DNA of 6,253 bases from an uncultured Victivallales bacterium (GCA_903834675.1 CAILKC010000499.1:1-6253); one strand, 5' to 3'; shown: positions 1-6,143, numbered from the stretch's first letter. Notes: generated from the letters alone by a model not told the origin. Numbers and translations are program-made.

Positions 1-26
1 GGAATGGAATCCAAAACGAGATTGAG

Positions 27-162
27 CCCTGCCGGGGCGGCATACCGACAGTCCATGGGCTCCGCGCGGCCAGCTATGGCGCCCCTTCGGGGCTGAGAAT
101 CGGGGGTATGCCCGGTACCCAGGGCGTCGCCCTGGGCTGAGGGATGGCGCCCCTTCGGGGCT
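27..162. repeat. Hairpin-rich intergenic repeat element with two identical 19-mers
   Basis: The 19-mer ATGGCGCCCCTTCGGGGCT occurs twice, at 76-94 and 144-162, 68 bp apart. Each copy contains the self-complementary GCCCCTTCGGGGC. Between them, 118-136 forms a perfect 8-bp stem (CCCAGGGC with GCCCTGGG) around a 3-nt loop. GGCATACC at 39-46 is the exact inverse of GGTATGCC at 105-112, so an outer stem can enclose the first hairpin. A short stem also sits at 27-39. No reading frame here looks coding. GC-rich paired-hairpin elements of this sort are, from memory, scattered between genes in Planctomycetota and similar genomes; that resemblance is recalled, not searched. It could be a dispersed non-autonomous repeat or a structured RNA. 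The repeats are certain; the function is unknown. Confidence 0.6.
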
Positions 163-232
163 TAAGAGGCAGAGGCGAACCCGCGACTTCCGCGGCTGGG
201 GGTGCCGCCGCGAAACCGTAGCGGCGGGATGG

Positions 233-268
233 CGGATCGAGATGGAAATCGAAATCGGGATCGAATCG
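233..268. repeat. Degenerate hexamer tandem tract
   Basis: Six consecutive hexamers read CGGATC, GAGATG, GAAATC, GAAATC, GGGATC, GAATCG. The middle two are identical and the others differ by one to a few bases. The tract lies just before the strong stem-loop at 271-299. It looks like simple-sequence expansion in a spacer and has no evident coding or regulatory role. Confidence 0.55.
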
Positions 269-270
269 AC

Positions 271-299
271 GGGGGGGACTCGGACACTGCGTCCCCCCC
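271..299. other. Strong 9-bp GC stem-loop
   Basis: GGGGGGGAC at 271-279 pairs perfectly with GTCCCCCCC at 291-299, around an 11-nt loop. No T-rich run follows on the plus strand, and the minus-strand side continues into GTCGATTCGATCC, so it does not look like a normal intrinsic terminator in either direction. It could be a transcript-stabilising or attenuating structure in the leader of the FAD oxidoreductase gene, or part of the repeat-rich spacer. The pairing is certain; the role is not. Confidence 0.5.
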
Positions 300-402
300 T
301 GGTCTCTCGACCCACCACGGCGGGCAGGCCATCGACCCTCTGCGGTTCTCAGACAAGCGAACCCCTACGGAGCTGACATGCGCCCCTCGCGGCGCGGTTC
401 CA

Positions 403-431
403 TTGCGTCTGCCGCCACCGAGTGGTATCGT
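403..431 (+). promoter_or_regulatory. Weak candidate sigma70-type promoter for the FAD oxidoreductase gene
   Basis: TTGCGT at 403-408 and TATCGT at 426-431 are separated by 17 nt, the optimal spacing, and lie about 57 nt upstream of the start codon. Matches to consensus are only 3 of 6 and 4 of 6 positions, so in GC-rich DNA this could be chance. Confidence 0.18.
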
Positions 432-488
432 CAGAGCGGGTCGCGCCGAGCGTAACGCCCCCGACAACCTCACAGGAGCAACACGATT

Positions 489-1832
489 ATGCCGCCGCCG
501 GTGAAGGCCTTTCGCGAGGAAGCGCGGGATATCCCGGTTTCCGACGAGGTAGACGTGGTGGTCTGCGGGGGCGGTCCTGCGGGGGTTGGTGCCGCAGTCG
601 CGGCGGCGCGGCGCGGCGCTCGTGTCCTGCTGACCGAGTATCACATCTGCCTGGGCGGACAGGCCACGAGCGGCATGATGAACCGCCTCGGACCCTACCA
701 CGACCAGAAGAACATGATCCTCGGCGGCATCCCGCTGGAAATCGTAACCAAACTCGTCGGGATGAACGCCGCCGTCAGGCCCAGGCCCTGCCCACTCACC
801 GACCCGGCGAACTACTGGGTGCCTTTCGATCCGGAGGCGATGAAGGTGCTGCTGGACGACGTGATGGCCGAGGCGGGTGCGGACGTGCTCTTCAACACCC
901 TGGTGGCGGGAGTCATCGTTGAAGACGGCGTCATGAAAGGCGTCATCGTCGAGAACAAGGCAGGCAGGCGGGCGATCCTGGCGCGAATCGTGATTGACGC
1001 CACGGGCGACGCGGAGGTGGCGGTGCGCGCCGGGGTGCCCTGCGGAAAAGGGCGTGAGGAGGACGGCCTGATGCAGCCGATGGGGCTTCTGAGCAAAGTC
1101 AAGAACCTGGATCTCGCGGTCGCCAGCTCCTACGTCGCCGCGCACGGCGCGGAACTGACCGCAGCGTTGAAGCAGGCGCTCGCGGCCAACGAGCCTGTGC
1201 CCGCCTGGTTTGATTGCGGGACCGACAATCTGCTCAGAGCAGACGAGACGTACTTCAACGCCTCCCATGTCAAGTGCCGGGACGGGACCAACCCTCGAGA
1301 TATCACCTACGCGATCATCACCGGCCGCAGGCACATCTGGCGCAACCTCCAGTTCATGAAGAGGCGGGTTCCGGGATGGGAGAACGCCTATCTTTCCGCT
1401 ACGGCGGCGCAACTCGGGGTCCGCGAAACGCGCTGGGTGCATGGCGACTACGTGCTCACGCTTGACGATGTGCTCGGCGCTCGCCAGTTTCCGGATCAGA
1501 TCGCCCGCTATGCCTGCTGGGTGGACACCCACAACGTGGACCCGAACAAGCCCAACCCCAATGAGGGGAAGGCGCTTGAACCGGGGACCTCGTACGGCAT
1601 TCCCTATCGTTGCCTGCTGCCCGAGACGATCGAGAACCTGCTCATCGCCGGACGCTGCTTCTCCGGCACGCACGAAGCGCGCGCCTCGGCGCGGATGATT
1701 CCCTGCTGTATGGCCATGGGCGAGGCGGTGGGCGTGGCGGCCTCGGCGTGCGTCAAGACTGGCGTACGGCCACGAGACCTGGACGCGGCATGGTTGCGGG
1801 ACCAACTCAAGAGCCAGAACGTGATCCTGTAG
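489..1832 (+). CDS. FAD-dependent oxidoreductase (FAD_oxidored-type family)
   Basis: This 447-residue protein is a predicted cytoplasmic flavoprotein; the substrate is unknown. The N-terminal FAD-binding Rossmann fold is clear: residues 21-50 give a beta strand, the glycine-rich loop GGGPAG (27-32), a helix with AARRG, and the acidic E50 that would contact the FAD ribose. ATGD at 171-174 is the second conserved FAD-site motif of such enzymes. The C-terminal part (about 366-447) carries IPYRCLLP, then LLIAGRCFSGTHEA (to residue 397), then MAMGEAVGVAA, the usual closing FAD contacts of this family. The protein looks complete, of typical length for the short form. There is no signal peptide. The start is supported by AGGAG at 474-478, ten bases before the ATG. 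The next gene begins 99 bp downstream on the same strand. Members in polysaccharide-degrading bacteria often sit in carbohydrate gene clusters, but the reaction here cannot be assigned. Confidence 0.92.
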   Translation: MPPPVKAFREEARDIPVSDEVDVVVCGGGPAGVGAAVAAARRGARVLLTEYHICLGGQATSGMMNRLGPYHDQKNMILGGIPLEIVTKLVGMNAAVRPRPCPLTDPANYWVPFDPEAMKVLLDDVMAEAGADVLFNTLVAGVIVEDGVMKGVIVENKAGRRAILARIVIDATGDAEVAVRAGVPCGKGREEDGLMQPMGLLSKVKNLDLAVASSYVAAHGAELTAALKQALAANEPVPAWFDCGTDNLLRADETYFNASHVKCRDGTNPRDITYAIITGRRHIWRNLQFMKRRVPGWENAYLSATAAQLGVRETRWVHGDYVLTLDDVLGARQFPDQIARYACWVDTHNVDPNKPNPNEGKALEPGTSYGIPYRCLLPETIENLLIAGRCFSGTHEARASARMIPCCMAMGEAVGVAASACVKTGVRPRDLDAAWLRDQLKSQNVIL

Positions 1833-1920
1833 TCGAGCGGGAACCGCTTTCCGGCCATGGAGAGAAAGATCGGGCTGGACGGCGTGGTCGCGAGGGAGCG
1901 TAGCTGGCCTCAACCGAGAA

Positions 1921-1926
1921 AGGAGG
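1921..1926 (+). promoter_or_regulatory. Shine-Dalgarno site fixing the deacetylase start
   Basis: AGGAGG, a full match to the anti-SD complement, ends five bases before the ATG at 1932. The earlier in-frame ATG at 1857 has no comparable site and would place a charged 25-residue stretch ahead of the signal peptide, so 1932 is preferred. Confidence 0.8.
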
Positions 1927-1931
1927 CGCCC

Positions 1932-3245
1932 ATGACGCGGGGGTCTGCACCGCGACTCGTGACCCTGCCCGCCGGCTGCCTGATCTGGTCGGTGGCGGGC
2001 GTGTGTGCGGCGACCGCCGGTGCGGCTGACGGCAATCATAAGGACGACGCCACCGTGAGCCGCCGCGGCGTGGTGGTGTTCCAGTTCGACGACGGCAGCG
2101 TTGGACACTACACCCACGCCTTCCGTATCCTTGAGCAGTACGGCATCAAAGGCAGTTTCGGGATCATGCCTGGTCGCCTGGACCGGGCCGGGGCACTGAG
2201 CCCGGCGCAGGTGACGGAAATGCACCGCGCCGGCCATGAGATCCATGACCACACCCTCGACCACAATGCCGCGTTCTGGGGTAACCCGGCAAACCGTGCT
2301 GCCTGGGTGACGCAGATCGAGGAGTCCCTCGGCATCCTCAGGCGGATGGGCATCGAGACCCGCGGTTGGAACCAGCCCGGCGGCGAGGGCCAGGCGTGGA
2401 CACCGGAACTGCGCGAGACACTGGCGCGCTACTACGACTATGCCGCCGGCCGCGTCGCCCTGCGCCCGGAACAGACCGGCAACATCCACTGGCACCTGAA
2501 GGATGACCCGCTCAGCCTCGGCCGCGGCGGCGTCTTCAGCTGGGGCTACAACGGCGGTCAGGGCGATCCCGTCAGGGAGACGGAGTGTGTCCGAACCCGG
2601 ATCGCGGATGGCCTGCAACAAGGCCTGGTGAGCATTCCTCTCTGGCACGTCGTCAAGGATGAGGATGGCAGCGCGAGTGGCCTGGAGGCCATCTGCCGCT
2701 TTGTCAGCGAGAACCAGCTGCCGACCCTCCGTATGGCCGATGCCGTGCGCGCCATCCGCAACCCGCGCCAGTTCTTCCCGCGCAGCATCGAGCAGATGCC
2801 GAACCCGACCTTTGCGCTTGACCTCGACGCCAATGGGCGCCCCGATGGCTACAACGCTTGCCGCTACGCCCCTGCCGGGGTCACGGCGCCGGGCCCGGGC
2901 CGAGCGGTTACGCCGGACCAAGGCATGAGCACCTGGATCTACGGCCCCGAGCCCGGGCGCAGCGAGTTCTCCTTCGCCGTGCGTTCGACGAGCCCGGCGG
3001 CGCGCCAGGTCATACCCGTGCTCTCCTTCATCGAGATCGATAGCCACTATGCGTACCGCTCGCCGCCGCCGGTGCGGTGCGTGCCAGCCAGCGCCGACGC
3101 GGACTGGTCCACGCACCGGGTGGCGGTCACGGTGGGACCGGAGGTGGATCGGGTCCGGGTTGATTTCGAGGTCGACGGCCCTGACCAGGTCTACCTGGCC
3201 AGCCCGAGCTGGCGCGTGGTGGAGGGAGTCCGTCTGGAGCGCTGA
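1932..3245 (+). CDS. Secreted polysaccharide deacetylase-like (NodB-fold, CE4-type) protein with C-terminal beta-sandwich-like domain
   Basis: The protein has 437 residues. Residues 1-32 look like a Sec signal peptide: arginines early, a hydrophobic core around 17-30, and probable cleavage near AGA-AD. Residues 46-240 form a NodB homology domain, which in this family removes acetyl groups from polysaccharides using a metal ion. Motif 1 is FDDG (52-55; D53 the likely base, D54 a metal ligand). Motif 2 is HTLDH (107-111; H107 and H111 metal ligands). A late motif LWH (237-239) supplies the likely catalytic histidine. Motif 3, usually RxPY-like, is replaced by NQPGG (147-151), so substrate or activity may differ. 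Residues about 290-437 form a separate domain that opens with DLDANGRPDGY, a pattern common at the start of carbohydrate-binding-like modules in environmental bacteria. It lies 99 bp after the FAD oxidoreductase gene, probably in the same transcript. The family is confident; the substrate is unknown. Confidence 0.85.
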   Translation: MTRGSAPRLVTLPAGCLIWSVAGVCAATAGAADGNHKDDATVSRRGVVVFQFDDGSVGHYTHAFRILEQYGIKGSFGIMPGRLDRAGALSPAQVTEMHRAGHEIHDHTLDHNAAFWGNPANRAAWVTQIEESLGILRRMGIETRGWNQPGGEGQAWTPELRETLARYYDYAAGRVALRPEQTGNIHWHLKDDPLSLGRGGVFSWGYNGGQGDPVRETECVRTRIADGLQQGLVSIPLWHVVKDEDGSASGLEAICRFVSENQLPTLRMADAVRAIRNPRQFFPRSIEQMPNPTFALDLDANGRPDGYNACRYAPAGVTAPGPGRAVTPDQGMSTWIYGPEPGRSEFSFAVRSTSPAARQVIPVLSFIEIDSHYAYRSPPPVRCVPASADADWSTHRVAVTVGPEVDRVRVDFEVDGPDQVYLASPSWRVVEGVRLER

Positions 3246-3358
3246 AGGCGCGCGGCGATGCCAGCCCAGGGCTAAAGCCTCTACTACGTACGCCTCGCGG
3301 CGTCGGCTGGAAGTCTTGTGCCGATAGGGTCCGGCGCCAGCCCGGGGCTCAGGTAGCC
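3246..3358. repeat. Convergent spacer with two near-identical 14-mers
   Basis: GCCAGCCCAGGGCT at 3260-3273 and GCCAGCCCGGGGCT at 3336-3349 differ at one base and lie 76 bp apart; each core is a near-palindrome. A small stem-loop, ACGCC with GGCGT, lies at 3290-3303. AGCCCAGGG in the first copy is the exact inverse of 130-138 in the left-hand hairpin element, which hints at related repeats. No coding potential is seen. Confidence 0.45.
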
Positions 3359-3407
3359 GACGGTCCCGCTTCCCGCCTGCGGGCGGCGGCCGTCTTATTC
3401 CCTTTTC
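3359..3407 (+). terminator. Candidate intrinsic terminator of the FAD oxidoreductase-deacetylase pair
   Basis: GACGG (3359-3363) pairs with CCGTC (3390-3394), and CCGC (3366-3369) with GCGG (3386-3389) after a 2-nt bulge. An inner CCCG/CGGG hairpin sits at 3372-3383. The stem is followed by the T-rich stretch TTATTCCCTTTT (3395-3406). The T-rich side serves plus-strand transcription, stopping it before it runs into the opposing genes. The broken T run makes this moderate rather than strong. Confidence 0.5.
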
Positions 3408-3435
3408 GCGGGGGACTGCCTTTCTTCAGCGCTTC

Positions 3436-4743
3436 TCACCGAGGCGGTTCCTGCCGGATGTCGTAGCAGTGCAGGGTGTCGTGGTAGCGCACGTAGAGCC
3501 GACCGCCGTAGACGACGGGGTGCGCCCACACATCCTGCTTGCCCGTGACCACGTCCATGCGGCCGACGGTCAGGAGTCCCTGGCCGACCCGCTGGTGCAG
3601 GGAGACCGTGCCGTTCACGGTCAGGCAGTAGAAGCGTTTGTCTGCGTAGACGGCCGAACCGCTGGCCAGATTGGTTTCAGTGTGCCAGATCTCACCGGTC
3701 TCGGCACTCAGACACAGCCACTCCTTGAAGTTGCGTTTGCGTGAGCCCAGGACCATGCCATCGACGCAGAGCAGGTTGCCGCACTCGGTATCGGTCAGGT
3801 CCTGAGTCCAGGCGATGCGTGGTTCCTTGCCGTCGAGCTTGAGCCGATAGGCCTTGCCCAGGTCCTTGGTGGTGTTGCCGACATAGACGGAGCCCTCGCA
3901 GTACACTGGCGACATGCCGATCACCGCAGCGATCACGTGCGGCTGCTGCCAGATCAGGGCGCCGTTGGCGGCATCCACGCCGAATACGTGCTTGTCCCCG
4001 CAGTTGATCAACTGTCGTCGTCCGTTCAGTTCAACCAGAATGGCTGAAGAGTAGGTGGGAGTCTCATTCGGGATCGCCGGAGTGGTCCACAGCGTGGCGC
4101 CGGTCTCCTTGTCGAGTGCCGCCATCAGCGCCTTCTTGCCGATGGGCGTGACAAACACCGCCTTGCCGTCTACCAGCACCGATTCACTGATGCCCCAGGT
4201 GATGTTGTTGGATTCGAACCTCTCAAGGATGTTGACAGCCCAGACCTCCGCCCCGTCGGCGGCATTGAGGCAGGCCAGGCGACCGTGGGCATTCAGCAGA
4301 TACAGTCGGCCGTTGTCATAGCAGCAGGTGGCGCGGCCACCGGGAACGGACGCCACCCATTTCTTGCCGTTGGCGGTCCGCCACCTCTCCTTGCCGGCCA
4401 GGTCCAGGGCGACCACGACGAGATCTTCCCCCACGTCGCCACCCAGGTAGATGCTGTCTTCAACGATGATGGGCGAACCGAAGCCGCGCCCCAGGCCGTT
4501 AGCCGTCCAGGATAGCTTGGGACCGCCGGCCGGCCATTCCTGCAGCAGGCCGCGCTCGGAGGAGATGCCGTCACGTCGCGGCCCGCGCCACTGCGGCCAG
4601 TCGGGTGCGGTTGACGCCAGCGCTCTGCCCTGGCCGAGGCTCGGTTCGGCGGCAGAGATGACGCCGACAATGAACCCCAGCAACGCACTGCAGGCGGCCA
4701 CTCGAAAAGCAGGCTTGGCGACGTCTCTCACGGGCGGCTCCAT
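3436..4743 (-). CDS. Exported PQQ-like beta-propeller repeat protein
   Basis: This 435-residue protein is predicted to be exported. Residues 1-32 form a signal peptide, with basic residues and then a hydrophobic core (VAACSALLGFIVGVISAA). The mature part opens with DWPQWRGP (48-55), a hallmark of PQQ-binding-like beta-propeller proteins abundant in Planctomycetota and Verrucomicrobiota. Blade signatures of the form GxxxW recur: PKLSW, KERW, AEVW, ATLW, ALIW, RIAW and GEIW, which suggests a seven- or eight-bladed propeller. No cytochrome c CxxCH motif and no obvious quinoprotein dehydrogenase active site is seen, so it may bind a ligand or partner rather than oxidise alcohols. Start choice: the ATG at 4743 has GAGGG ten bases upstream and gives a normal signal peptide. 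A GTG at 4782 would overlap the preceding gene's stop as GTGA and add 13 residues. It follows the Gfo/Idh/MocA gene in the same direction and is probably co-transcribed with it. Confidence 0.85.
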   Translation of the reverse strand: MEPPVRDVAKPAFRVAACSALLGFIVGVISAAEPSLGQGRALASTAPDWPQWRGPRRDGISSERGLLQEWPAGGPKLSWTANGLGRGFGSPIIVEDSIYLGGDVGEDLVVVALDLAGKERWRTANGKKWVASVPGGRATCCYDNGRLYLLNAHGRLACLNAADGAEVWAVNILERFESNNITWGISESVLVDGKAVFVTPIGKKALMAALDKETGATLWTTPAIPNETPTYSSAILVELNGRRQLINCGDKHVFGVDAANGALIWQQPHVIAAVIGMSPVYCEGSVYVGNTTKDLGKAYRLKLDGKEPRIAWTQDLTDTECGNLLCVDGMVLGSRKRNFKEWLCLSAETGEIWHTETNLASGSAVYADKRFYCLTVNGTVSLHQRVGQGLLTVGRMDVVTGKQDVWAHPVVYGGRLYVRYHDTLHCYDIRQEPPR

Positions 4744-4778
4744 TCCCGGGTTTCCCTCGACCCTTGCCCCGCATCTTC

Positions 4779-5777
4779 TCACAGCTTCTGAGTCACAGTA
4801 GCCCGCCAGTCCCGCAGGATGGCGTCCATCACAACCGAGGTGCGGACCGCGGTGTCACCGGTGCTTGGGCAGGGAGACCCCCCGTTAAGTGCGTTGACGA
4901 TGGTTTGGATGAGCGGTTGCTGGATGTGCGGCGGGGTGGGGGCAGGATGGAGAGTGACCCCCGTCGGCGTGACCAGCTCGATGGGTTCCGTACCGAAGGT
5001 GGAGAAGCTCAGCTTACCGCGCGAGCCGACGATTACATTGGCGTCGACGGGGCCCTTGTCATAGGCAGTGAAGCACCAGATGCCGACGCCCAGCGTGCCG
5101 CTGGCAAAGGCCAGGCTGGCGGCGACGCAGTCCTCGGCGGGATACAGGCCAGCCTGGTTGACTGCCACACCCTTCGCCTCCGCCACTGGACCCAAGAGGA
5201 AATCGAGGATGTCCAGCGTGTGCGACGCCAGGTCGAGGAAGAGGCCGGCTCCGGCGATCTCGGGCCGCACGCGCCATGGCAGGTTCGCCGGATCGTACTG
5301 GCCGGGAGCGTAGTATTGGGTCACCGTCACCAAGCGCGGCGTGCCGATGACGCCCGTGTCCAGAAGCTCCTTCACCTTCAGAAAGCGCGGCAGGGCGCGG
5401 CGGTAGTAGGCCACGAAAAGCGGCACCCCGGCACCCCGGCAGGCGTCGATCATCCGCCGACATTCGTCCGCGTCGCACGCCATCGGCTTCTCCACATAGA
5501 CAGGCTTGCCCGCCGCGGCGGCACGGAGGGTGTACTCCGCATGGGAGGATGGAGGCGTGGCGACATAGACGGCATCCACCTCCGGGTCATGAATGAGCTG
5601 CTCCGCGTCAGCGTACCAGCGGGCCACGCCGTGTCGCTCCGCGTAGTCCCGCGCCTTGTTCCCGTCCCGCCGCATCACCGCGACCAGGCGCGAACCCTCG
5701 GCTTGCTGAAACCCCGGCCCGCTCTTCACCTCGGTGACGTTGCCGCAGCCAATGATGCCCCAGCGAATCGGGTTCAT
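4779..5777 (-). CDS. Gfo/Idh/MocA-family NAD(P)-dependent oxidoreductase
   Basis: This 332-residue protein is a predicted cytoplasmic dehydrogenase or reductase acting on a sugar, inositol or related polyol. Residues 4-35 form the N-terminal Rossmann fold, with the dinucleotide loop GIIGCGNV (7-14). VYVATPPSSHAEY (70-82) and the EKP signature at 96-98 (K97 is the usual catalytic lysine) are typical. The C-terminal half holds GAGLFLDLASHTLDILDFL (176-194), where D182 and H186 match the conserved Asp and His of the family active site. Length is normal and nothing is missing. The AYYRR segment (123-127) is common in the 1,5-anhydrofructose reductase or dihydrodiol dehydrogenase-like branch, but the substrate stays open. 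An in-frame ATG lies further upstream at 5939, but CAGGAG at 5785-5790, seven bases before the ATG at 5777, and the immediate start of the Rossmann strand decide for 5777. It heads the minus-strand pair with the beta-propeller gene. Confidence 0.92.
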   Translation of the reverse strand: MNPIRWGIIGCGNVTEVKSGPGFQQAEGSRLVAVMRRDGNKARDYAERHGVARWYADAEQLIHDPEVDAVYVATPPSSHAEYTLRAAAAGKPVYVEKPMACDADECRRMIDACRGAGVPLFVAYYRRALPRFLKVKELLDTGVIGTPRLVTVTQYYAPGQYDPANLPWRVRPEIAGAGLFLDLASHTLDILDFLLGPVAEAKGVAVNQAGLYPAEDCVAASLAFASGTLGVGIWCFTAYDKGPVDANVIVGSRGKLSFSTFGTEPIELVTPTGVTLHPAPTPPHIQQPLIQTIVNALNGGSPCPSTGDTAVRTSVVMDAILRDWRATVTQKL

Positions 5778-5784
5778 GAATGGA

Positions 5785-5790
5785 CTCCTG
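5785..5790 (-). promoter_or_regulatory. Shine-Dalgarno site fixing the Gfo/Idh/MocA start
   Basis: Read on the minus strand, CAGGAG lies seven bases upstream of the ATG at 5777. It rules out the much earlier in-frame ATG at 5939, which would add 54 residues with no family resemblance. Confidence 0.75.
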
Positions 5791-5918
5791 TAAACGCGAC
5801 CACTCCACCCTCGTCCAGGCCCGGCGGCACACGCGCCAGCTCTTGGCCAGCTCGGTCGCGCCCACGTGGATGTCCACGCCGACGCAGGCCGCCGGGGCGG
5901 GATCGTTGACCGAGGAAG

Positions 5919-5946
5919 ACCATAGCCTAAGGCAGACACAGGGCAA
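5919..5946 (-). promoter_or_regulatory. Weak candidate promoter for the minus-strand pair
   Basis: On the minus strand TTGCCC (5946-5941) and TATGGT (5924-5919) are 16 nt apart, each matching 4 of 6 consensus positions. This would give a leader of about 135 nt before the Gfo/Idh/MocA start. The match is weak enough to be chance. Confidence 0.2.
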
Positions 5947-6014
5947 GGAATGGGCGAAATCCGGGGCGCAAGTCAGCTCCGTTGGTGGTGACTACGCAGG
6001 TCCCAGGGTAAAGG

Positions 6015-6046
6015 AAACGGCGAGACGGCGAAACGGCGAAACGGCG
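6015..6046. repeat. Tandem 8-mer AAACGGCG, four copies
   Basis: Four consecutive octamers at 6015-6022, 6023-6030, 6031-6038 and 6039-6046 read AAACGGCG, with only the second changed (AGACGGCG). The DNA after it (6050-6084) stays almost all purine, with repeated GAGACGG, before the heptamer array starts. The unit is not a multiple of three, so it is unlikely to be maintained as coding sequence. Confidence 0.85.
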
Positions 6047-6084
6047 ACTGGAGGAGACGGAGAGGGAGACGGCGGAGAGGAAAA

Positions 6085-6143
6085 CAGGGTTCAGGGTTCA
6101 GGGTTCAGGGTTCAGGGTTCAGGGTTCAGGGTTCAGGGTTCAG
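6085..6143. repeat. Perfect tandem heptamer array CAGGGTT, eight copies
   Basis: Eight exact copies of CAGGGTT run from 6085 to 6140, followed by a partial CAG. The array is uninterrupted. A GC-rich inverted repeat follows directly: GGCCCC at 6147-6152 with GGGGCC at 6158-6163. Open frames through it encode only the period-seven peptide GFRVQGS and are artefacts of the repeat. It resembles the short tandemly repeated heptamers seen between genes in several bacteria with large genomes. Copy number may vary between strains through slippage. Confidence 0.95.

Larger units (their letters stand above)
163..488. other. Non-coding leader with several stem-loops upstream of the FAD oxidoreductase
   Basis: This stretch of over 300 bases has no credible gene; its open frames give low-complexity, arginine- and proline-rich peptides. 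It holds several inverted repeats: a 5-bp stem at 181-195, a perfect 7-bp stem at 205-211/221-227 (CCGCCGC with GCGGCGG), the 9-bp stem at 271-299, a 4-bp stem at 301-312, and a 5-bp stem at 380-395. No known riboswitch core is recognisable. The ribosome-binding site of the following gene (AGGAG at 474-478) lies at its end. Confidence 0.5.
5778..6014. other. Spacer upstream of the Gfo/Idh/MocA gene, no certain gene
   Basis: Together with the repeats to its right, this makes a 476-bp stretch without an assured gene. The part at 5778-5923 has codon-like composition on the minus strand. A 49-codon frame (5923 to 5774) ends in a TGA that overlaps the next ATG as ATGA. A different minus frame reads CVGVDIHVGATELAKSW (about 5900-5850) with G or C at nearly every third position. 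Neither is recognisable, and no ribosome-binding site precedes the 49-codon frame. It may be untranslated leader or a decayed gene end. The segment 5947-6014 shows nothing notable. Confidence 0.4.

Noticed and set aside
202..504. 100-codon plus-strand frame in the left spacer
   Set aside because: It translates hairpins and the hexamer tract into low-complexity peptide, has no good ribosome-binding site, and overlaps the real start at 489.
1836..1848. Small hairpin AGCGG-GAA-CCGCT after the FAD oxidoreductase gene as a terminator
   Set aside because: The stem is only 5 bp and is followed by just three T residues, too weak to separate the two plus-strand genes.
1857..1931. Upstream start for the deacetylase
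   Set aside because: There is no ribosome-binding site, it would bury the signal peptide behind charged residues, and the AGGAGG at 1921-1926 serves the ATG at 1932.
1974..1979. Lipoprotein signal at the early cysteine (LPAGC) of the deacetylase
   Set aside because: The cysteine at residue 16 comes before most of the hydrophobic core and the -3 position is proline, so an ordinary signal peptide fits better.
162..3116. A 984-codon open frame on the minus strand opposite the FAD oxidoreductase and deacetylase genes
   Set aside because: It lies antisense to two clear protein families, has an arginine-, histidine- and alanine-rich composition typical of a shadow frame in GC-rich DNA, and shows no recognisable domain.
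5778..5939. N-terminal extension of the Gfo/Idh/MocA protein
   Set aside because: The added 54 residues are arginine-, tryptophan- and proline-rich with no family match, and a good ribosome-binding site lies inside the extension just before 5777.
6085..6143. CRISPR array or telomere-like end
   Set aside because: The units are 7 bp with no spacers, so it is not CRISPR. The resemblance to TTTAGGG telomeres is superficial: the array is short, internal, and followed by an inverted copy.
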